Assembly (NCBI GenBank): GCA_938041335.1
Contig: CALIAF010000013.1
Coordinates: 1-64,000 of the forward strand
From: an uncultured Ulvibacter sp.
GTDB taxonomy: Bacteria > Bacteroidota > Bacteroidia > Flavobacteriales > Flavobacteriaceae
Direction of reading: 5' to 3'
DNA length: 64,000 bases
The notes beneath the pieces are model-generated. The model was given only the letters and a program-made list of their open reading frames with translations, searched no databases and was not told where the DNA came from. Positions 1 to 10,574 of this stretch are shown here, piece by piece. The translations under genes were made by a program, and so were the position numbers. Each line of letters starts with the position of its first letter. Position 1 is the first letter of the stretch.

Positions 1-23
1 TACAGCAACAAGATACAAAAACC

Positions 24-2432
24 CTAAAAAGAATAAGTAGCCGCCAAGATCAAGTTCCTTCCAGCAGCGGCGATACCACTCGCATATGGACGATAGCGTT
101 GGTCTGTAATGTTTTGTAAAGAAGCGTTTAATGTTAAGGCATTTGTAAAGGCATATTCTCCACTTAGGTTAAGTGTGTACCAGCTTGGCGAATACGGATT
201 TCCGTCCCTGTCTTTTGCATACAGAAAATCATTGTTTTGCTGGCTCGGTGCTAGATCTTCAAAATCAAACTTGCTGTTATAATTTGCAGATGCATCCAAC
301 TTCCACTTGTCTCTTTTGTAGGTGAGATGGGTATTCCCAAAATGAGGCGCGACGTGTCGCAGCGCTTCTCTCAGGCCATCTTCATCTTCTTGATATCCGT
401 CTGTAATATTATAATTACTGGTAAGACTTGTCCTTTCAGAAAAAGCAACAGACACGCCCATTTCAATACCGTAAACCTCTGCTTTGGCCGCATTCTGGAT
501 AGCTTGCACATTACTCAACTCGCCTTGATATAAAATCTCCGTCTCTCCATCAAGCTCAAAATCTTGACGTACTAAGGCATCATTTAAAAACGTGTAATAG
601 GACGTTACATTAAATTTTACTGCATCACTAAATTTAAGGCTTACCCCAAGTTCATAGTTCTTTGCGTATTCTGGTTTTAAGTCGGGATTAGGGACCACAA
701 CACTACCAGGTTCGCTGTCAAAAATCTTACCTACGTCATCAATGTTTGGCGCTCTAAAAGCTGTAGAAAAGTTTGCTTTCCATCCTAGAATTGGTGTTGC
801 TTGCCAAGCTAGACCAGCACTACCGGTTAACGCACCCGTATTAATCGTTTTTTCTGAAAAAGGAAGGTCAAACAAATCTAAGTCAAATGTTGTTTGCACT
901 AAGATATGGTTGTAGCGCAGCCCTCCCGTAAATGACAGCTCTTTTGCCACAGGATATTGTACACTTGCATAGGCTGCAGTAGATTGCCAAGTAGCGCCAT
1001 CTGGATAGCGTGATGCATCTGGCGTAGCGACACCTGTTGTAATATCTGTTTGTTGCCCTACGCTACCTACTTGATTAAAAACATACTCAAGACCATAATA
1101 CAAATTTCCCTTGCCTATTTTCTTAGTTAAGTCCCAGCCAGCGGTATAGGCATCTACAACCTCGTCTGTTTCAAATAGGATGGTGTCTTGAAAATCACGA
1201 TCATTTCTACTTTCTTTAAATTGCTGAAAGGATACTGTCATCAAACTTTTATCATACAAAGCAGATTGGGTCGGTGTGTTTGCAACCTGCAGATTTGCCG
1301 AAAGCCATTCTTGCGGCCCGTAATACCATGCTGCAGACCGTAATGCGCCGTCACGATATCGTATTAAACGATCATAACGAGGATAATCACTTGTAGTCGT
1401 GTAAAACAAACCAAGATTAAAGTCCCATTTTTCTGAAGGCATATATCTAATCTTCTGCATCGCATTGATCTGATTGTATCCTGTAGGCACTTGTATTAAT
1501 GGATCATCATTTTGAACCACCGCATCAATCCCATTTTCTGAGACTACATATTCGTTACGCAGGTACTCGTCTGGACCATGTTTACCCATTCGTAAATCAT
1601 CAAAGTCACTATAGGTTACACTAGTTAAAAAGGCCCATTCTTTAAGGCCGATATTGAAATCAAAGTGTCCTGTTTTTTCGCTATTTGCGGTAGAATATCT
1701 TGCCGTTGCATCTCCACTAAAATCGATGCCTTCTTCAAAAGAAAAAGAGGGTTTTTTGGTGTAAAAATTCATCACTCCACCAACAGCATCACTACCGTAT
1801 ACTACAGAGCCTGGCCCTAAGATAACCTCGGTGCGTTCTATTGCAAATGGATCTATCGAGATGACGTTTTGTACATTTCCGCCGCGAAAAATTGCCGTAT
1901 TAAAACGAACACCATCTACAGCAATCAATAGTCTGTTTGTAGAAAATCCTCTTATTAATGGGCTTCCGCCACCTAGTTGACTTTTCTGTACAAAAACTTG
2001 CCCAGTAGATTCTAATAAATCTGCTGAGGTCTGTGGGTTTCTAAATGTGATATCTTCACTATTTATAGAAGCAATAGATTGTGTGATGTCCTTTTTGTTT
2101 TGGCCAAATTTTGACACTGATAATACCACTTGTTCCAGGGCACTAGTTAAGCCCTCCATATAAACGATGTTATTTGCTGCGGAAATATCTGAATTTTTAA
2201 GCGATTTCTTTTTATGAGAAATATGTTGAAATGTTATTATTTCTGAAGCGGAAAAACCAGAGATGTCTACATATCCGTCAAAATCTGTAATGCCACTTTT
2301 AGATTTGTCTTCATTATAAACGGCAACACCATCAATAGGATAGTCCCCATTTTGGCTTAAAACCTGAATTTTTTGTGCCTGAATGCTATATGAAAAGAGT
2401 ATAAAAACAAAAGGGAATAGTAGGTATCGCAT
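24..2432 (-). CDS. TonB-dependent outer membrane receptor with N-terminal carboxypeptidase-regulatory-like domain
   Basis: 802 aa ORF; signal peptide; plug motif (SPLIRGFSTNRLLIAVDGVRFN, ERTEVILGPGSVVYGSDAVGGVMNF); C-terminal beta-barrel ending in aromatic F. Confidence 0.93.
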   Translation of the reverse strand: MRYLLFPFVFILFSYSIQAQKIQVLSQNGDYPIDGVAVYNEDKSKSGITDFDGYVDISGFSASEIITFQHISHKKKSLKNSDISAANNIVYMEGLTSALEQVVLSVSKFGQNKKDITQSIASINSEDITFRNPQTSADLLESTGQVFVQKSQLGGGSPLIRGFSTNRLLIAVDGVRFNTAIFRGGNVQNVISIDPFAIERTEVILGPGSVVYGSDAVGGVMNFYTKKPSFSFEEGIDFSGDATARYSTANSEKTGHFDFNIGLKEWAFLTSVTYSDFDDLRMGKHGPDEYLRNEYVVSENGIDAVVQNDDPLIQVPTGYNQINAMQKIRYMPSEKWDFNLGLFYTTTSDYPRYDRLIRYRDGALRSAAWYYGPQEWLSANLQVANTPTQSALYDKSLMTVSFQQFKESRNDRDFQDTILFETDEVVDAYTAGWDLTKKIGKGNLYYGLEYVFNQVGSVGQQTDITTGVATPDASRYPDGATWQSTAAYASVQYPVAKELSFTGGLRYNHILVQTTFDLDLFDLPFSEKTINTGALTGSAGLAWQATPILGWKANFSTAFRAPNIDDVGKIFDSEPGSVVVPNPDLKPEYAKNYELGVSLKFSDAVKFNVTSYYTFLNDALVRQDFELDGETEILYQGELSNVQAIQNAAKAEVYGIEMGVSVAFSERTSLTSNYNITDGYQEDEDGLREALRHVAPHFGNTHLTYKRDKWKLDASANYNSKFDFEDLAPSQQNNDFLYAKDRDGNPYSPSWYTLNLSGEYAFTNALTLNASLQNITDQRYRPYASGIAAAGRNLILAATYSF

Positions 2433-2434
2433 TG

Positions 2435-3151
2435 TTAGTTAAATAGTTGTTGAAGGACCTCTAGAGACTTCGGTTTTTTAAAACCCTGCAAATGTAACTG
2501 ATAATACAACAATAGCAAATTGAGTATACCAGAGCGCTGTGGTTTGGTTAGTTTGATACCCATTGCTTCATCAAATTTTGTGCCGAAGAAGCCTTTTAAA
2601 TCTTCAATAAATTGGCCTTTTTCGCAATATATATTTGTCACTTCATCTTGAAACAAGCCCTCTAATAAATTAAAGTACGGTAGGTCAATATTGCTATCGT
2701 CTGGATAGAAGCCTAAATGCATCGATAGTTGTAACATAAAATGGATGTGAAAGTTTGCGTAGTCATCCGTGTGGTCGAGTAATACAAGACTGCTAGAAAG
2801 AAATTGGTACAAACGATCATTCTTTTCTTCTTCTCGAATGGTGGATGTTAATATTTCGGAAAGAAACATTACTAGGCAACTTTTAACTACATCTGTGTGC
2901 AGTGTTTGGTATGGGACAGCGATTTTTACATCTTTTAAATACTCTAAAGTGCCTTTGTTTTTGTGGTTCGCTTCAACCTCTAGTTGCGTTAATAATTGAA
3001 AATGAGATGCGCGAATTTTTCCTTTTTTAGATTTGAGAACTCCGCGAAGCATATAGGTTTTTACGCCGTCTGATGCCGTAAAACACGTAACGATAAGATC
3101 TGCCTCGCCATATTTTTTAGTTGCGATGACAATGGCATTAGTGGTGACCAT
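2435..3151 (-). CDS. recO: DNA repair protein RecO
   Basis: 238 aa; N-terminal OB-fold pattern (TNAIVIATKKYGEADLIVTCFTASDGVKTYMLRGVLKSKKGKIRASHFQLLTQLEVE) typical of Bacteroidetes RecO. Confidence 0.9.
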   Translation of the reverse strand: MVTTNAIVIATKKYGEADLIVTCFTASDGVKTYMLRGVLKSKKGKIRASHFQLLTQLEVEANHKNKGTLEYLKDVKIAVPYQTLHTDVVKSCLVMFLSEILTSTIREEEKNDRLYQFLSSSLVLLDHTDDYANFHIHFMLQLSMHLGFYPDDSNIDLPYFNLLEGLFQDEVTNIYCEKGQFIEDLKGFFGTKFDEAMGIKLTKPQRSGILNLLLLYYQLHLQGFKKPKSLEVLQQLFN

Positions 3152-5427
3152 TAGCGCACAATCATAATTTTTGAAACGGTAGTGTTTAGCTGGTCATCGC
3201 TTGTAATTATAGCTAGGTAAACGCCAGAACGCACTTTGTAGCGTCCAAAGGCGGTAGTGTCCCATTGTATGCTCCCACCACGAGAGGTTTCTTCATACAC
3301 CAAGTTTCCTTCTATATCTGTTATTTTTACATTGGCATTTGCCATTAAACCGTCTATTGTGACATTGCCTTCAAAACCTGGCCTTACAGGATTAGGATAG
3401 GCATATACCGCTTCTAGATCATCACGTGGCGCAGTCGCGGTTCCGTTATATGCTACAAGTCCATTGAGCGTAGCAAAGTAAACTGTACCAGAAAAATCAT
3501 CTATAGCGATGTCTTGTACATTGTTAGAGGGTAAAGGTGAATTATCTTTTGTAAAGTTTAGAAGCGTTTCTTGCCCGTTAGGGGATAAGTAAAAAACGCC
3601 TGCGGTAGTCGCTATCCATTTATTATTTGACCCATCAACTTCGATGTCTGTAATCGTCTGGCTCTCTAATAATTCTTGGCCTACATCTGCCTCATCATCT
3701 CTAATAATTATTGCTTGTGCTTCTACATTAGCATCTACATCAAAGAAACCGCCTACGTTAAAAAGTACACGTAGTCCTTCTAGGGTTCCTATCCACAGTC
3801 TATTATTGGCATCAAAAGTGAGGGCACGAATGTTGTTTGTTGGGAGGTTTCCGTTTCCTTCGACATCACTAATAATATTAAAATCACCGCCGTTAGGGCG
3901 ATAGCCTACAAGGCCGTTTTCTGTGTCTGCAAAAAAGACGGTGCCTTGACGGCTTACGGCAAGTTCACTCCAAGCAAGTCCAGGATTTGAGATGACATCA
4001 GACACATCAAATTTTGTAAAATTTCCGGTAGGACTTAATCTAATTAAGCCATCTGATACACGAGATTGTACAAACCATAGGTTGCCTTCTCTATCAAAGT
4101 CTGAACCATATAAACGAATATCAAGCGCATCTTCTCTAAAAGATTCTAAAAGGCTATTTGTATCATCATACAAAATAATAGGTTCTTGATCTTCTATTTT
4201 TAAGAGCCCTTTGTTAAAGGAAGTCATATATACTTCATTAGCATCATCAGGATTGATTGAGATATTTACCAGATCATTTGCTCCAAAAGTTTCTGAGAAA
4301 GGGATATTAGTCCAACTGCCTTCACGCAGGTTACTGATTCCTCTTCTTGATAAAGGGAATGGGTTAAAATTTACATCTACGTCGCCAAAGTTAACCCACA
4401 ACTGTCCTGGTGATGTATCCAATGCAAAAGGGGTGTTTAAAATAGGGCCATCTGGTAAATACTGAGTAGCTTGATTACTATTAAATGGCACCTCAAGCAA
4501 TCCAAATTCTTGTGTTCCTAAATAAAATTTTTCGTCAAAAGCTAATCCAGAAAGTAAAGAATAGTTAAAGTCTGGAATTCCTGCTACTTGGGCAACGAGT
4601 TGGAAATCTTCGTCAAATGCTTGTATTCTATTTGTAAAAACTACAGATAAAAGAGTGTCAAATGCTTGAAAACCAATAATGTTTTGTGCATTTGTAGCAA
4701 CAGTAGTAAATCCAGTCCCGTCTTGGTAGCTCAAAATTGTATTGTCATCTCTAACGCAGTATATCTGGTTACTAAGATTTTGTACCCCTTTAAAATTTCC
4801 GCCGTCTAAAGTATTCCATTCTTCAAAATTAATAATGTTACTATTATTAAAATTTGCCCTACGTATTCCACCTTCAGGTGAAGCGGCATAAATAAATGGG
4901 GGATCTATATCGGTCTGTAATATATTAATATATGCACCTCCGTCTCCAATAAAAAAGGAGTCGCCAAACTCGAGAGTTTCCAAATTATATTCTGAAATAC
5001 CAAAACCAGCTGCGATGTACAATATCCCATCATACTCATTAAAGTGGTTGATGCGTTTTTGATTGGGCGGAATAGACTGTTTGTCTAAAATATCTACAAT
5101 GGTTAATATGTCATCCGTATTATCTCGTACAATCTCGATCAAACCATTTTCATAACCAATTATAAAGAGGTCTTGTTCTTCACTGTAGTATGAGGTTGAG
5201 ATGTTTTCGCCAGAAAGCCCCTGTATTGTAGAGATGGTTTCTAGTTGCAACGTAGATAAGTCATATGAAAAGGCAGAATTATCTGCTGCTGCATAGATTT
5301 TATCATTTCCTTGTGTGATACTGTTGATAGAAACATAAGAAAAGTGTCCTGTCCAACTGTTCTCAAAATTTTGAGCTGAAATGGAAAGAGATAAAAGAAG
5401 AATGAAGCTATAAAGGAGCTTTTTCAT
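3151..5427 (-). CDS. Beta-propeller protein with T9SS type A C-terminal domain, PorZ-like
   Basis: Signal peptide MKKLLYSFILLLSLSISAQ (start moved from 5457 to internal ATG at 5427); repeated two-component-regulator-propeller-like blades; C-terminus AYPNPVRPG...VYLAIITSDD...SKIMIVR is a T9SS sorting domain. Confidence 0.82.
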   Translation of the reverse strand: MKKLLYSFILLLSLSISAQNFENSWTGHFSYVSINSITQGNDKIYAAADNSAFSYDLSTLQLETISTIQGLSGENISTSYYSEEQDLFIIGYENGLIEIVRDNTDDILTIVDILDKQSIPPNQKRINHFNEYDGILYIAAGFGISEYNLETLEFGDSFFIGDGGAYINILQTDIDPPFIYAASPEGGIRRANFNNSNIINFEEWNTLDGGNFKGVQNLSNQIYCVRDDNTILSYQDGTGFTTVATNAQNIIGFQAFDTLLSVVFTNRIQAFDEDFQLVAQVAGIPDFNYSLLSGLAFDEKFYLGTQEFGLLEVPFNSNQATQYLPDGPILNTPFALDTSPGQLWVNFGDVDVNFNPFPLSRRGISNLREGSWTNIPFSETFGANDLVNISINPDDANEVYMTSFNKGLLKIEDQEPIILYDDTNSLLESFREDALDIRLYGSDFDREGNLWFVQSRVSDGLIRLSPTGNFTKFDVSDVISNPGLAWSELAVSRQGTVFFADTENGLVGYRPNGGDFNIISDVEGNGNLPTNNIRALTFDANNRLWIGTLEGLRVLFNVGGFFDVDANVEAQAIIIRDDEADVGQELLESQTITDIEVDGSNNKWIATTAGVFYLSPNGQETLLNFTKDNSPLPSNNVQDIAIDDFSGTVYFATLNGLVAYNGTATAPRDDLEAVYAYPNPVRPGFEGNVTIDGLMANANVKITDIEGNLVYEETSRGGSIQWDTTAFGRYKVRSGVYLAIITSDDQLNTTVSKIMIVR

Positions 5428-5488
5428 AAATGGTAATTTTCTACGCTTTAATAACACGGTAAAGGTAAATATATTGCGAATTTACATG

Positions 5489-5521
5489 AAAAAAGGCCAT
5501 CAAAAATGACAGCCTTTTTTT
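5489..5521 (-). terminator. Rho-independent terminator-like hairpin downstream of gdhA
   Basis: AAAAAAGGC ... GCCTTTTTTT inverted repeat with flanking A/T tracts. Confidence 0.65.
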
Positions 5522-5540
5522 AATAAATTATTTTTTGGTC

Positions 5541-6884
5541 TTAAACCACACCTTGCGCCATCATGGCATCTGCCACTTTTACAAAGCCTGCAATATTAGC
5601 TCCTTTTACGTAATCTACGTAACCATCACCGTCTTTACCATACTGCACACAAGCAGCGTGAATCTCGTTCATTATTCCATGTAGCTTTTCGTCTACCTCT
5701 TTTGCAGACCAGCTTAAACGTAAAGAGTTTTGAGACATTTCTAGACCAGAAGTTGCTACACCACCTGCGTTTGATGCTTTTCCTGGTGCAAATAATATTT
5801 TTGCTTTGCTAAATACTTCAATAGCTTCTGGCGTAGTAGGCATATTTGCGCCTTCGCTTACACACATACATCCATTGCTAACAAGTGTATTGGCTTCATC
5901 TGCATTAAGTTCGTTTTGAGTGGCACATGGCAGTGCAATATCACATTTCTCTCCCCAAGGTCTCTCTCCTGCGTTATAATTTGCCGATGGATATTTATCA
6001 ATGTATTCTGAAATACGCCCTCTTTTTACATTTTTAAGCTCCATTACAAAAGCTAATTTCTCAGTATCAATCCCTTCACTATCATAAATATATCCTCCAG
6101 AATCTGATAAAGTAACTACTTTACCACCAAACTCTGTTGCCTTTTGCGCAGCATATTGCGCTACATTACCAGAACCAGAAATCACGACGGTCTTACCTTT
6201 AAAACTTTCGCCTTTAGTCTCTAGCATATTTTTTGCGAAGTATACATTACCATACCCAGTTGCTTCTGGACGGATTAGTGATCCACCATAAGAACGTCCT
6301 TTCCCAGTAAAAACACCAGTAAATTCGTTTTGCAGACGCTTGTATTGACCAAACATAAAACCAATCTCGCGACCACCTACCCCTATATCACCAGCAGGGA
6401 CATCTGTATTAGGACCAATGTGACGAGAAAGCTCAGACATGAAGCTCTGGCAAAAACGCATTACTTCATTATCGGTTTTTCCTTTAGGATTAAAGTCTGA
6501 TCCTCCTTTACCACCACCCATAGGTAGTGTAGTTAAACTGTTTTTAAAAGTTTGTTCAAAGCCAAGAAACTTAAGAATACTTAGGTTTACAGAAGGGTGA
6601 AAACGAAGCCCTCCTTTATAGGGTCCAATAGCAGAATTAAACTCCACTCGATATCCGCGATTTACTTGGATATCCCCATTATTATCTGTCCAAGGCACTC
6701 TAAAAATGATAGTGCGCTCTGGCTCTACCATACGCTCTAGTAACATTTTACCTTGATACACCTCGTTTGCTTCGATAAAAGGAATTACTGTTTCAGCAAC
6801 TTCAGTTACAGCTTGCATGAACTCAGGTTCGTTAGGATTGCTTTTTTCTACAAGAGCAATAAAATCTTTGATGCTTTGTTTCAT
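5541..6884 (-). CDS. gdhA: NADP-type glutamate dehydrogenase
   Basis: 447 aa; YKGGLRFHPSVNLSILKFLGFEQTFKNSLTTLPMGGGKGGSDFNPKGK, PAGDIGVGGREIGFMFGQYKRL motifs. Confidence 0.97.
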   Translation of the reverse strand: MKQSIKDFIALVEKSNPNEPEFMQAVTEVAETVIPFIEANEVYQGKMLLERMVEPERTIIFRVPWTDNNGDIQVNRGYRVEFNSAIGPYKGGLRFHPSVNLSILKFLGFEQTFKNSLTTLPMGGGKGGSDFNPKGKTDNEVMRFCQSFMSELSRHIGPNTDVPAGDIGVGGREIGFMFGQYKRLQNEFTGVFTGKGRSYGGSLIRPEATGYGNVYFAKNMLETKGESFKGKTVVISGSGNVAQYAAQKATEFGGKVVTLSDSGGYIYDSEGIDTEKLAFVMELKNVKRGRISEYIDKYPSANYNAGERPWGEKCDIALPCATQNELNADEANTLVSNGCMCVSEGANMPTTPEAIEVFSKAKILFAPGKASNAGGVATSGLEMSQNSLRLSWSAKEVDEKLHGIMNEIHAACVQYGKDGDGYVDYVKGANIAGFVKVADAMMAQGVV

Positions 6885-7138
6885 CTTTTTTGTTAGGTAT
6901 TAAGTAAACAGAAATTTTCTGTCAAAAATTTGTGATTTATTATACTAAAAATTTTAGGTAAAGATTAATATGAAATTAATAATTCACCGCTTAAAAGGGG
7001 AGGTGCAATTATCAAAATGCTATTTTTTAGCCCAAAATTTTATACCAACAAATATAAGTTTTCTACTAATATTTGAAGCTAAAATTTTATTAATTAGGTA
7101 AATATCAGGCTTAAATTTCGCCATATCATTAGTTTTCA

Positions 7139-7146
7139 TATATTTG
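7139..7146 (+). promoter_or_regulatory. Putative Bacteroidetes -7 element TATATTTG
   Basis: Matches TANNTTTG 28 bp upstream of the ATG at 7175; no clear -33 TTG recognised. Confidence 0.35.
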
Positions 7147-7174
7147 TTGAACCCAATTATTAACCTATTTTATT

Positions 7175-7975
7175 ATGCAGACCCGTTATTTGCTTGTGGT
7201 ATGCTTGTTTTTTATCTTTTCAAAACAAGATGCTTTCAGTCAACTTGGATTTTCCCATGAGTTGGGAGTAATCGCAGGACCTCTTGCCTTTTACAGTGAT
7301 TATGGAGTACGAAATGACTTTGACACCAATGCTGGTAACAGTACGATAGGTATCGGTTTGATCCATTATTTGAATTTCTCATACCGTGCAGATTGCAATT
7401 GTTACACACGAGATAAGTTTTTTAATGATCACTTTAAATTACGCAACGAGATTGATTATCATAAAACACAATTTGAACATTTTGGCGAATTTGTAGACCC
7501 AAGTAAAACCTCATTAACTGCAAACCAGTTACGAGCAATGAAGGGGTCAACAACAGTTTTTGATATAGGATCGCAATTAGAATATTTCCCTTTAAGTATT
7601 AGAGATTTCTCATCAAGAAACGGAAGTTTTGCACCATTTATCAGCGCAGGAGCGCACTTTGTAAGTTTTGACCCAGAGGTATATAGTGAACTTGGAGCGC
7701 TAAACTCGCCGGCAACAACACCGTTAAAATATTTAAATGCATTTCAGCAAGAAGGAGATTCTACTTGGTCTATTGTGGCTAGTGTAGGGGTCCGTTACAA
7801 ACTTGGAGAATTAAGTGATTTAATGCTAGATATGAGATGGCAACATTATTTTTCAAACTGGGTGGATGGTTTAAATCCAAGCTTGGCAAACAATGGTTCT
7901 GTACCTGTGCCCGAAAATAAATCTAATGACTGGATTTATTGGGTAAATTTTGGATATATCGTTTACCTAGATTAG
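7175..7975 (+). CDS. Conserved secreted/outer membrane hypothetical protein (possibly THC0290_0291-like)
   Basis: 266 aa; N-terminal signal ending ...KQDAFSQ; alternating beta-barrel-like segments; family name from memory. Confidence 0.6.
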   Translation: MQTRYLLVVCLFFIFSKQDAFSQLGFSHELGVIAGPLAFYSDYGVRNDFDTNAGNSTIGIGLIHYLNFSYRADCNCYTRDKFFNDHFKLRNEIDYHKTQFEHFGEFVDPSKTSLTANQLRAMKGSTTVFDIGSQLEYFPLSIRDFSSRNGSFAPFISAGAHFVSFDPEVYSELGALNSPATTPLKYLNAFQQEGDSTWSIVASVGVRYKLGELSDLMLDMRWQHYFSNWVDGLNPSLANNGSVPVPENKSNDWIYWVNFGYIVYLD

Positions 7976-8023
7976 ATGTAATACCCTTAAGTGCCTAGAG
8001 TTTTACAAAACAAAACATATTAT

Positions 8024-8061
8024 AACTGCGGAAATTTTCAATCAAGAAGGTTTCCGCAGTT
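8024..8061. terminator. Bidirectional hairpin terminator between convergent genes
   Basis: AACTGCGGAAA (8024-8034) / TTTCCGCAGTT (8051-8061), 11-bp perfect stem, followed by T-rich tract. Confidence 0.75.
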
Positions 8062-8087
8062 TTATTTAAAGTATAGATGGCATTGCT

Positions 8088-9230
8088 TTATCCTATGGCC
8101 TGCTTCAGGTCTTCAATCAAATCTTCAATATCTTCAATCCCGACAGATAGTCTAATTAAACTATCTACTATTCCGGTTTTCTCTCGCACTTCTTTTGGGA
8201 TACTCCAGTGCGTCATAGAAGCAGGATGTCCGGCTAGACTTTCTACTCCTCCTAAAGATTCGGCAAGTGTAAATACCTTGAGGTTTTCTACAATTTTGAT
8301 AGCTTCATCATAATTGTTGCCTTTTGTTGTAAATGAAATCATGCCTCCATAATCACGCATCTGTTCTTTTGCTACCTCGTGATTAGGATGATCTTTAAAA
8401 CCGGGCCAATACACATTTTCAATCTTTGGATTGCTTAATAAATATTGGGCAACTGCTTTTCCGTTTTCACAATGTCGCTGCATCCGTATGTGCAAGGTTT
8501 TAATACCTCTTAATACTAAAAATGCATCTTGAGGGCCACAAATAGCGCCGCTGGAGTTTTGTATGGCATACAACCTGTCTGCAAGTTCCTTGTCTTTAAC
8601 CACGAGCCCTCCCAGCACAACGTCACTGTGCCCGCCTAAGTATTTTGTTGCAGAGTGCATCACGATATCTGCACCAAGGTCTAAAGGTGTTTGCAAATAG
8701 GGTGTAGCAAATGTATTATCTACCGCAAGTAGTACATCGTGCTTTTTAGCAATGGCAGCACATGCTTTAATGTCAATGATATTCATCATTGGATTTGTAG
8801 GTGTTTCTACCCAAATAAGTTTTGTGTTTTTAGTTACAAAGCGTTCAATATTTGCGGCATCCTCCATGGCAACAAAGTGAAAGGTAATCCCAAAATCTTC
8901 ATATATTTTGGTAAATAAACGATAACTACCTCCATAAAGATTATTAGTGGAGATCACTTCATCCCCCGCCTTTAAAAGTTTAATAACAGCATCTATTGCA
9001 GCTAGACCGCTACCAAATGCAAGACCAAATGCTCCATTTTCAATACTGGCTAAGTTGCGCTCTAATGCGCTACGTGTAGGGTTTCCGCTACGAGAGTATT
9101 GAAAGCCCTTATGACCACCAGGCGTAGTTTGTGAATAGGTGCTAGTTTGATAAATAGGTGGCATAACAGAACCATATGCTGGATCTGTATCGTGCTGACC
9201 TCCGTGTATTGTTTTTGTGTTGAATTTCAT
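8088..9230 (-). CDS. Cys/Met metabolism PLP-dependent enzyme (cystathionine gamma-synthase/lyase)
   Basis: 380 aa; TKTIHGGQ..DPAYGSVMPPIYQTSTY, SATKYLGGHSDVVLGG (PLP lysine), ESLGGVESLAGHPASMTH. Confidence 0.95.
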   Translation of the reverse strand: MKFNTKTIHGGQHDTDPAYGSVMPPIYQTSTYSQTTPGGHKGFQYSRSGNPTRSALERNLASIENGAFGLAFGSGLAAIDAVIKLLKAGDEVISTNNLYGGSYRLFTKIYEDFGITFHFVAMEDAANIERFVTKNTKLIWVETPTNPMMNIIDIKACAAIAKKHDVLLAVDNTFATPYLQTPLDLGADIVMHSATKYLGGHSDVVLGGLVVKDKELADRLYAIQNSSGAICGPQDAFLVLRGIKTLHIRMQRHCENGKAVAQYLLSNPKIENVYWPGFKDHPNHEVAKEQMRDYGGMISFTTKGNNYDEAIKIVENLKVFTLAESLGGVESLAGHPASMTHWSIPKEVREKTGIVDSLIRLSVGIEDIEDLIEDLKQAIG

Positions 9231-9352
9231 TAATTTTTTATCTTATAAGGAATAAAGACAAATGAGTGTTCTTAATAGATTATTGTGTCTATATTCTCTT
9301 TCAAAAATACTCGTTTCTTTCCTCTTCTAAAAAACTGTCGTAATTTTACAAG

Positions 9353-10117
9353 ATGATTTATAGGTTACTTTCACTTTTTTTGCTCTCCGTGTTCTTTTTT
9401 AGTTGCAGCGACGCTCCTTTACTAACCGAAACTCAAAGGCTTGACCAAAATACTATTGCCGCGTGCAACGATAAACCTTGCCCTCAAGTGACTTTAGATT
9501 ATATAAAGTACAGTGGAGAACAAGAAGTGATTTTGCCAATAAACACTAAAATTGAGCAATTTATTATTCACTCACTTTATCTAGGAGATCCAGAATCTGA
9601 ACCAACGGCCACCAATGCTCAAGAGAGCATGGAGCAGTTTATTAAAGACTACTGGAGAGATACCAGTGAGTTTCCAGATATTAATGAATATGTAGCGGAG
9701 ATAGCCATCGCAGAAACTTTCCGAAGCAAAGAATTGGCCGCTGTTGCATTAAGTCAATACACCTATATAGGCGGAGCTCATGGCAATGGTACAGTGCGCT
9801 ATTTAATATTTGATATAGCAACTGGCGAAATTATTACAAATGAACAACTTATAAAAGACAAAGAAGGCCTTGCTAATCTTGCAGAACAGCAATTACGTAA
9901 AGATTTTCAAATGGATGCGTATGTGAATCTGAACTCTGAAATTTTCTGGTTTAAGAATGATACATTCTATTTATCAGATAATATCGGATTTGAAAAAGGT
10001 AAAATGGTCATTCATTATGACCAATATGAAATTGCGAGTTACGCAGATGGCCCTATTGATATTGAGCTATCATTAAAGGATGTCACTCATTTCTTAGAGT
10101 TTTCATTGGAGAAATGA
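9353..10117 (+). CDS. Lipoprotein with DUF4163/DUF3298 (RsiV-like) domain
   Basis: Lipobox FFSCSDA; AAVALSQYTYIGGAHGNGTVRYLIFDIATGEII motif typical of DUF3298. Confidence 0.8.
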   Translation: MIYRLLSLFLLSVFFFSCSDAPLLTETQRLDQNTIAACNDKPCPQVTLDYIKYSGEQEVILPINTKIEQFIIHSLYLGDPESEPTATNAQESMEQFIKDYWRDTSEFPDINEYVAEIAIAETFRSKELAAVALSQYTYIGGAHGNGTVRYLIFDIATGEIITNEQLIKDKEGLANLAEQQLRKDFQMDAYVNLNSEIFWFKNDTFYLSDNIGFEKGKMVIHYDQYEIASYADGPIDIELSLKDVTHFLEFSLEK

Positions 10118-10176
10118 TAATCTTAAAAGAACCCCTTTATCACGTATAAAATTTTAGAAATTAGAATCATACAACC

Positions 10177-10533
10177 ATGCAAAAAGTATATTATCTTAAA
10201 ACTTGCGATACTTGCAAAAGAATCTTAAAAACCATCAATTTGCCATCAAGTTTTGAGCTCCAAGAAATAAAAGACCAAGAGTTAACGGTAAAGCAGCTAG
10301 AAGAAATGCGCGCACTCTCTGGGAGTTATGAGGCACTTTTTAGTAAAAGAGCTAAGTTGTACAAAGAGCGAGATTTAAAAAATGAGCAACTCACAGAAGA
10401 GGACTACAAAAGATTTATTCTAGAGCATTACACGTTTTTAAAACGTCCAGTCATTATAAATAAAGGGGCCGTTTTTATAGGCAATAGTAAAAAAACAGTG
10501 GAGGCTGCTACGGCAAATATTCACGATAATTAA
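10177..10533 (+). CDS. ArsC/Spx-family (arsenate reductase-like, thioredoxin fold) protein
   Basis: 118 aa; YYLKTCDTCKRIL motif and KRPVIINKGAVFIG C-terminal signature. Confidence 0.85.
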   Translation: MQKVYYLKTCDTCKRILKTINLPSSFELQEIKDQELTVKQLEEMRALSGSYEALFSKRAKLYKERDLKNEQLTEEDYKRFILEHYTFLKRPVIINKGAVFIGNSKKTVEAATANIHDN

Positions 10534-10574
10534 AAAGAACCAAATCAATTAAACAGAAACCAGAAAGCTCAAAT

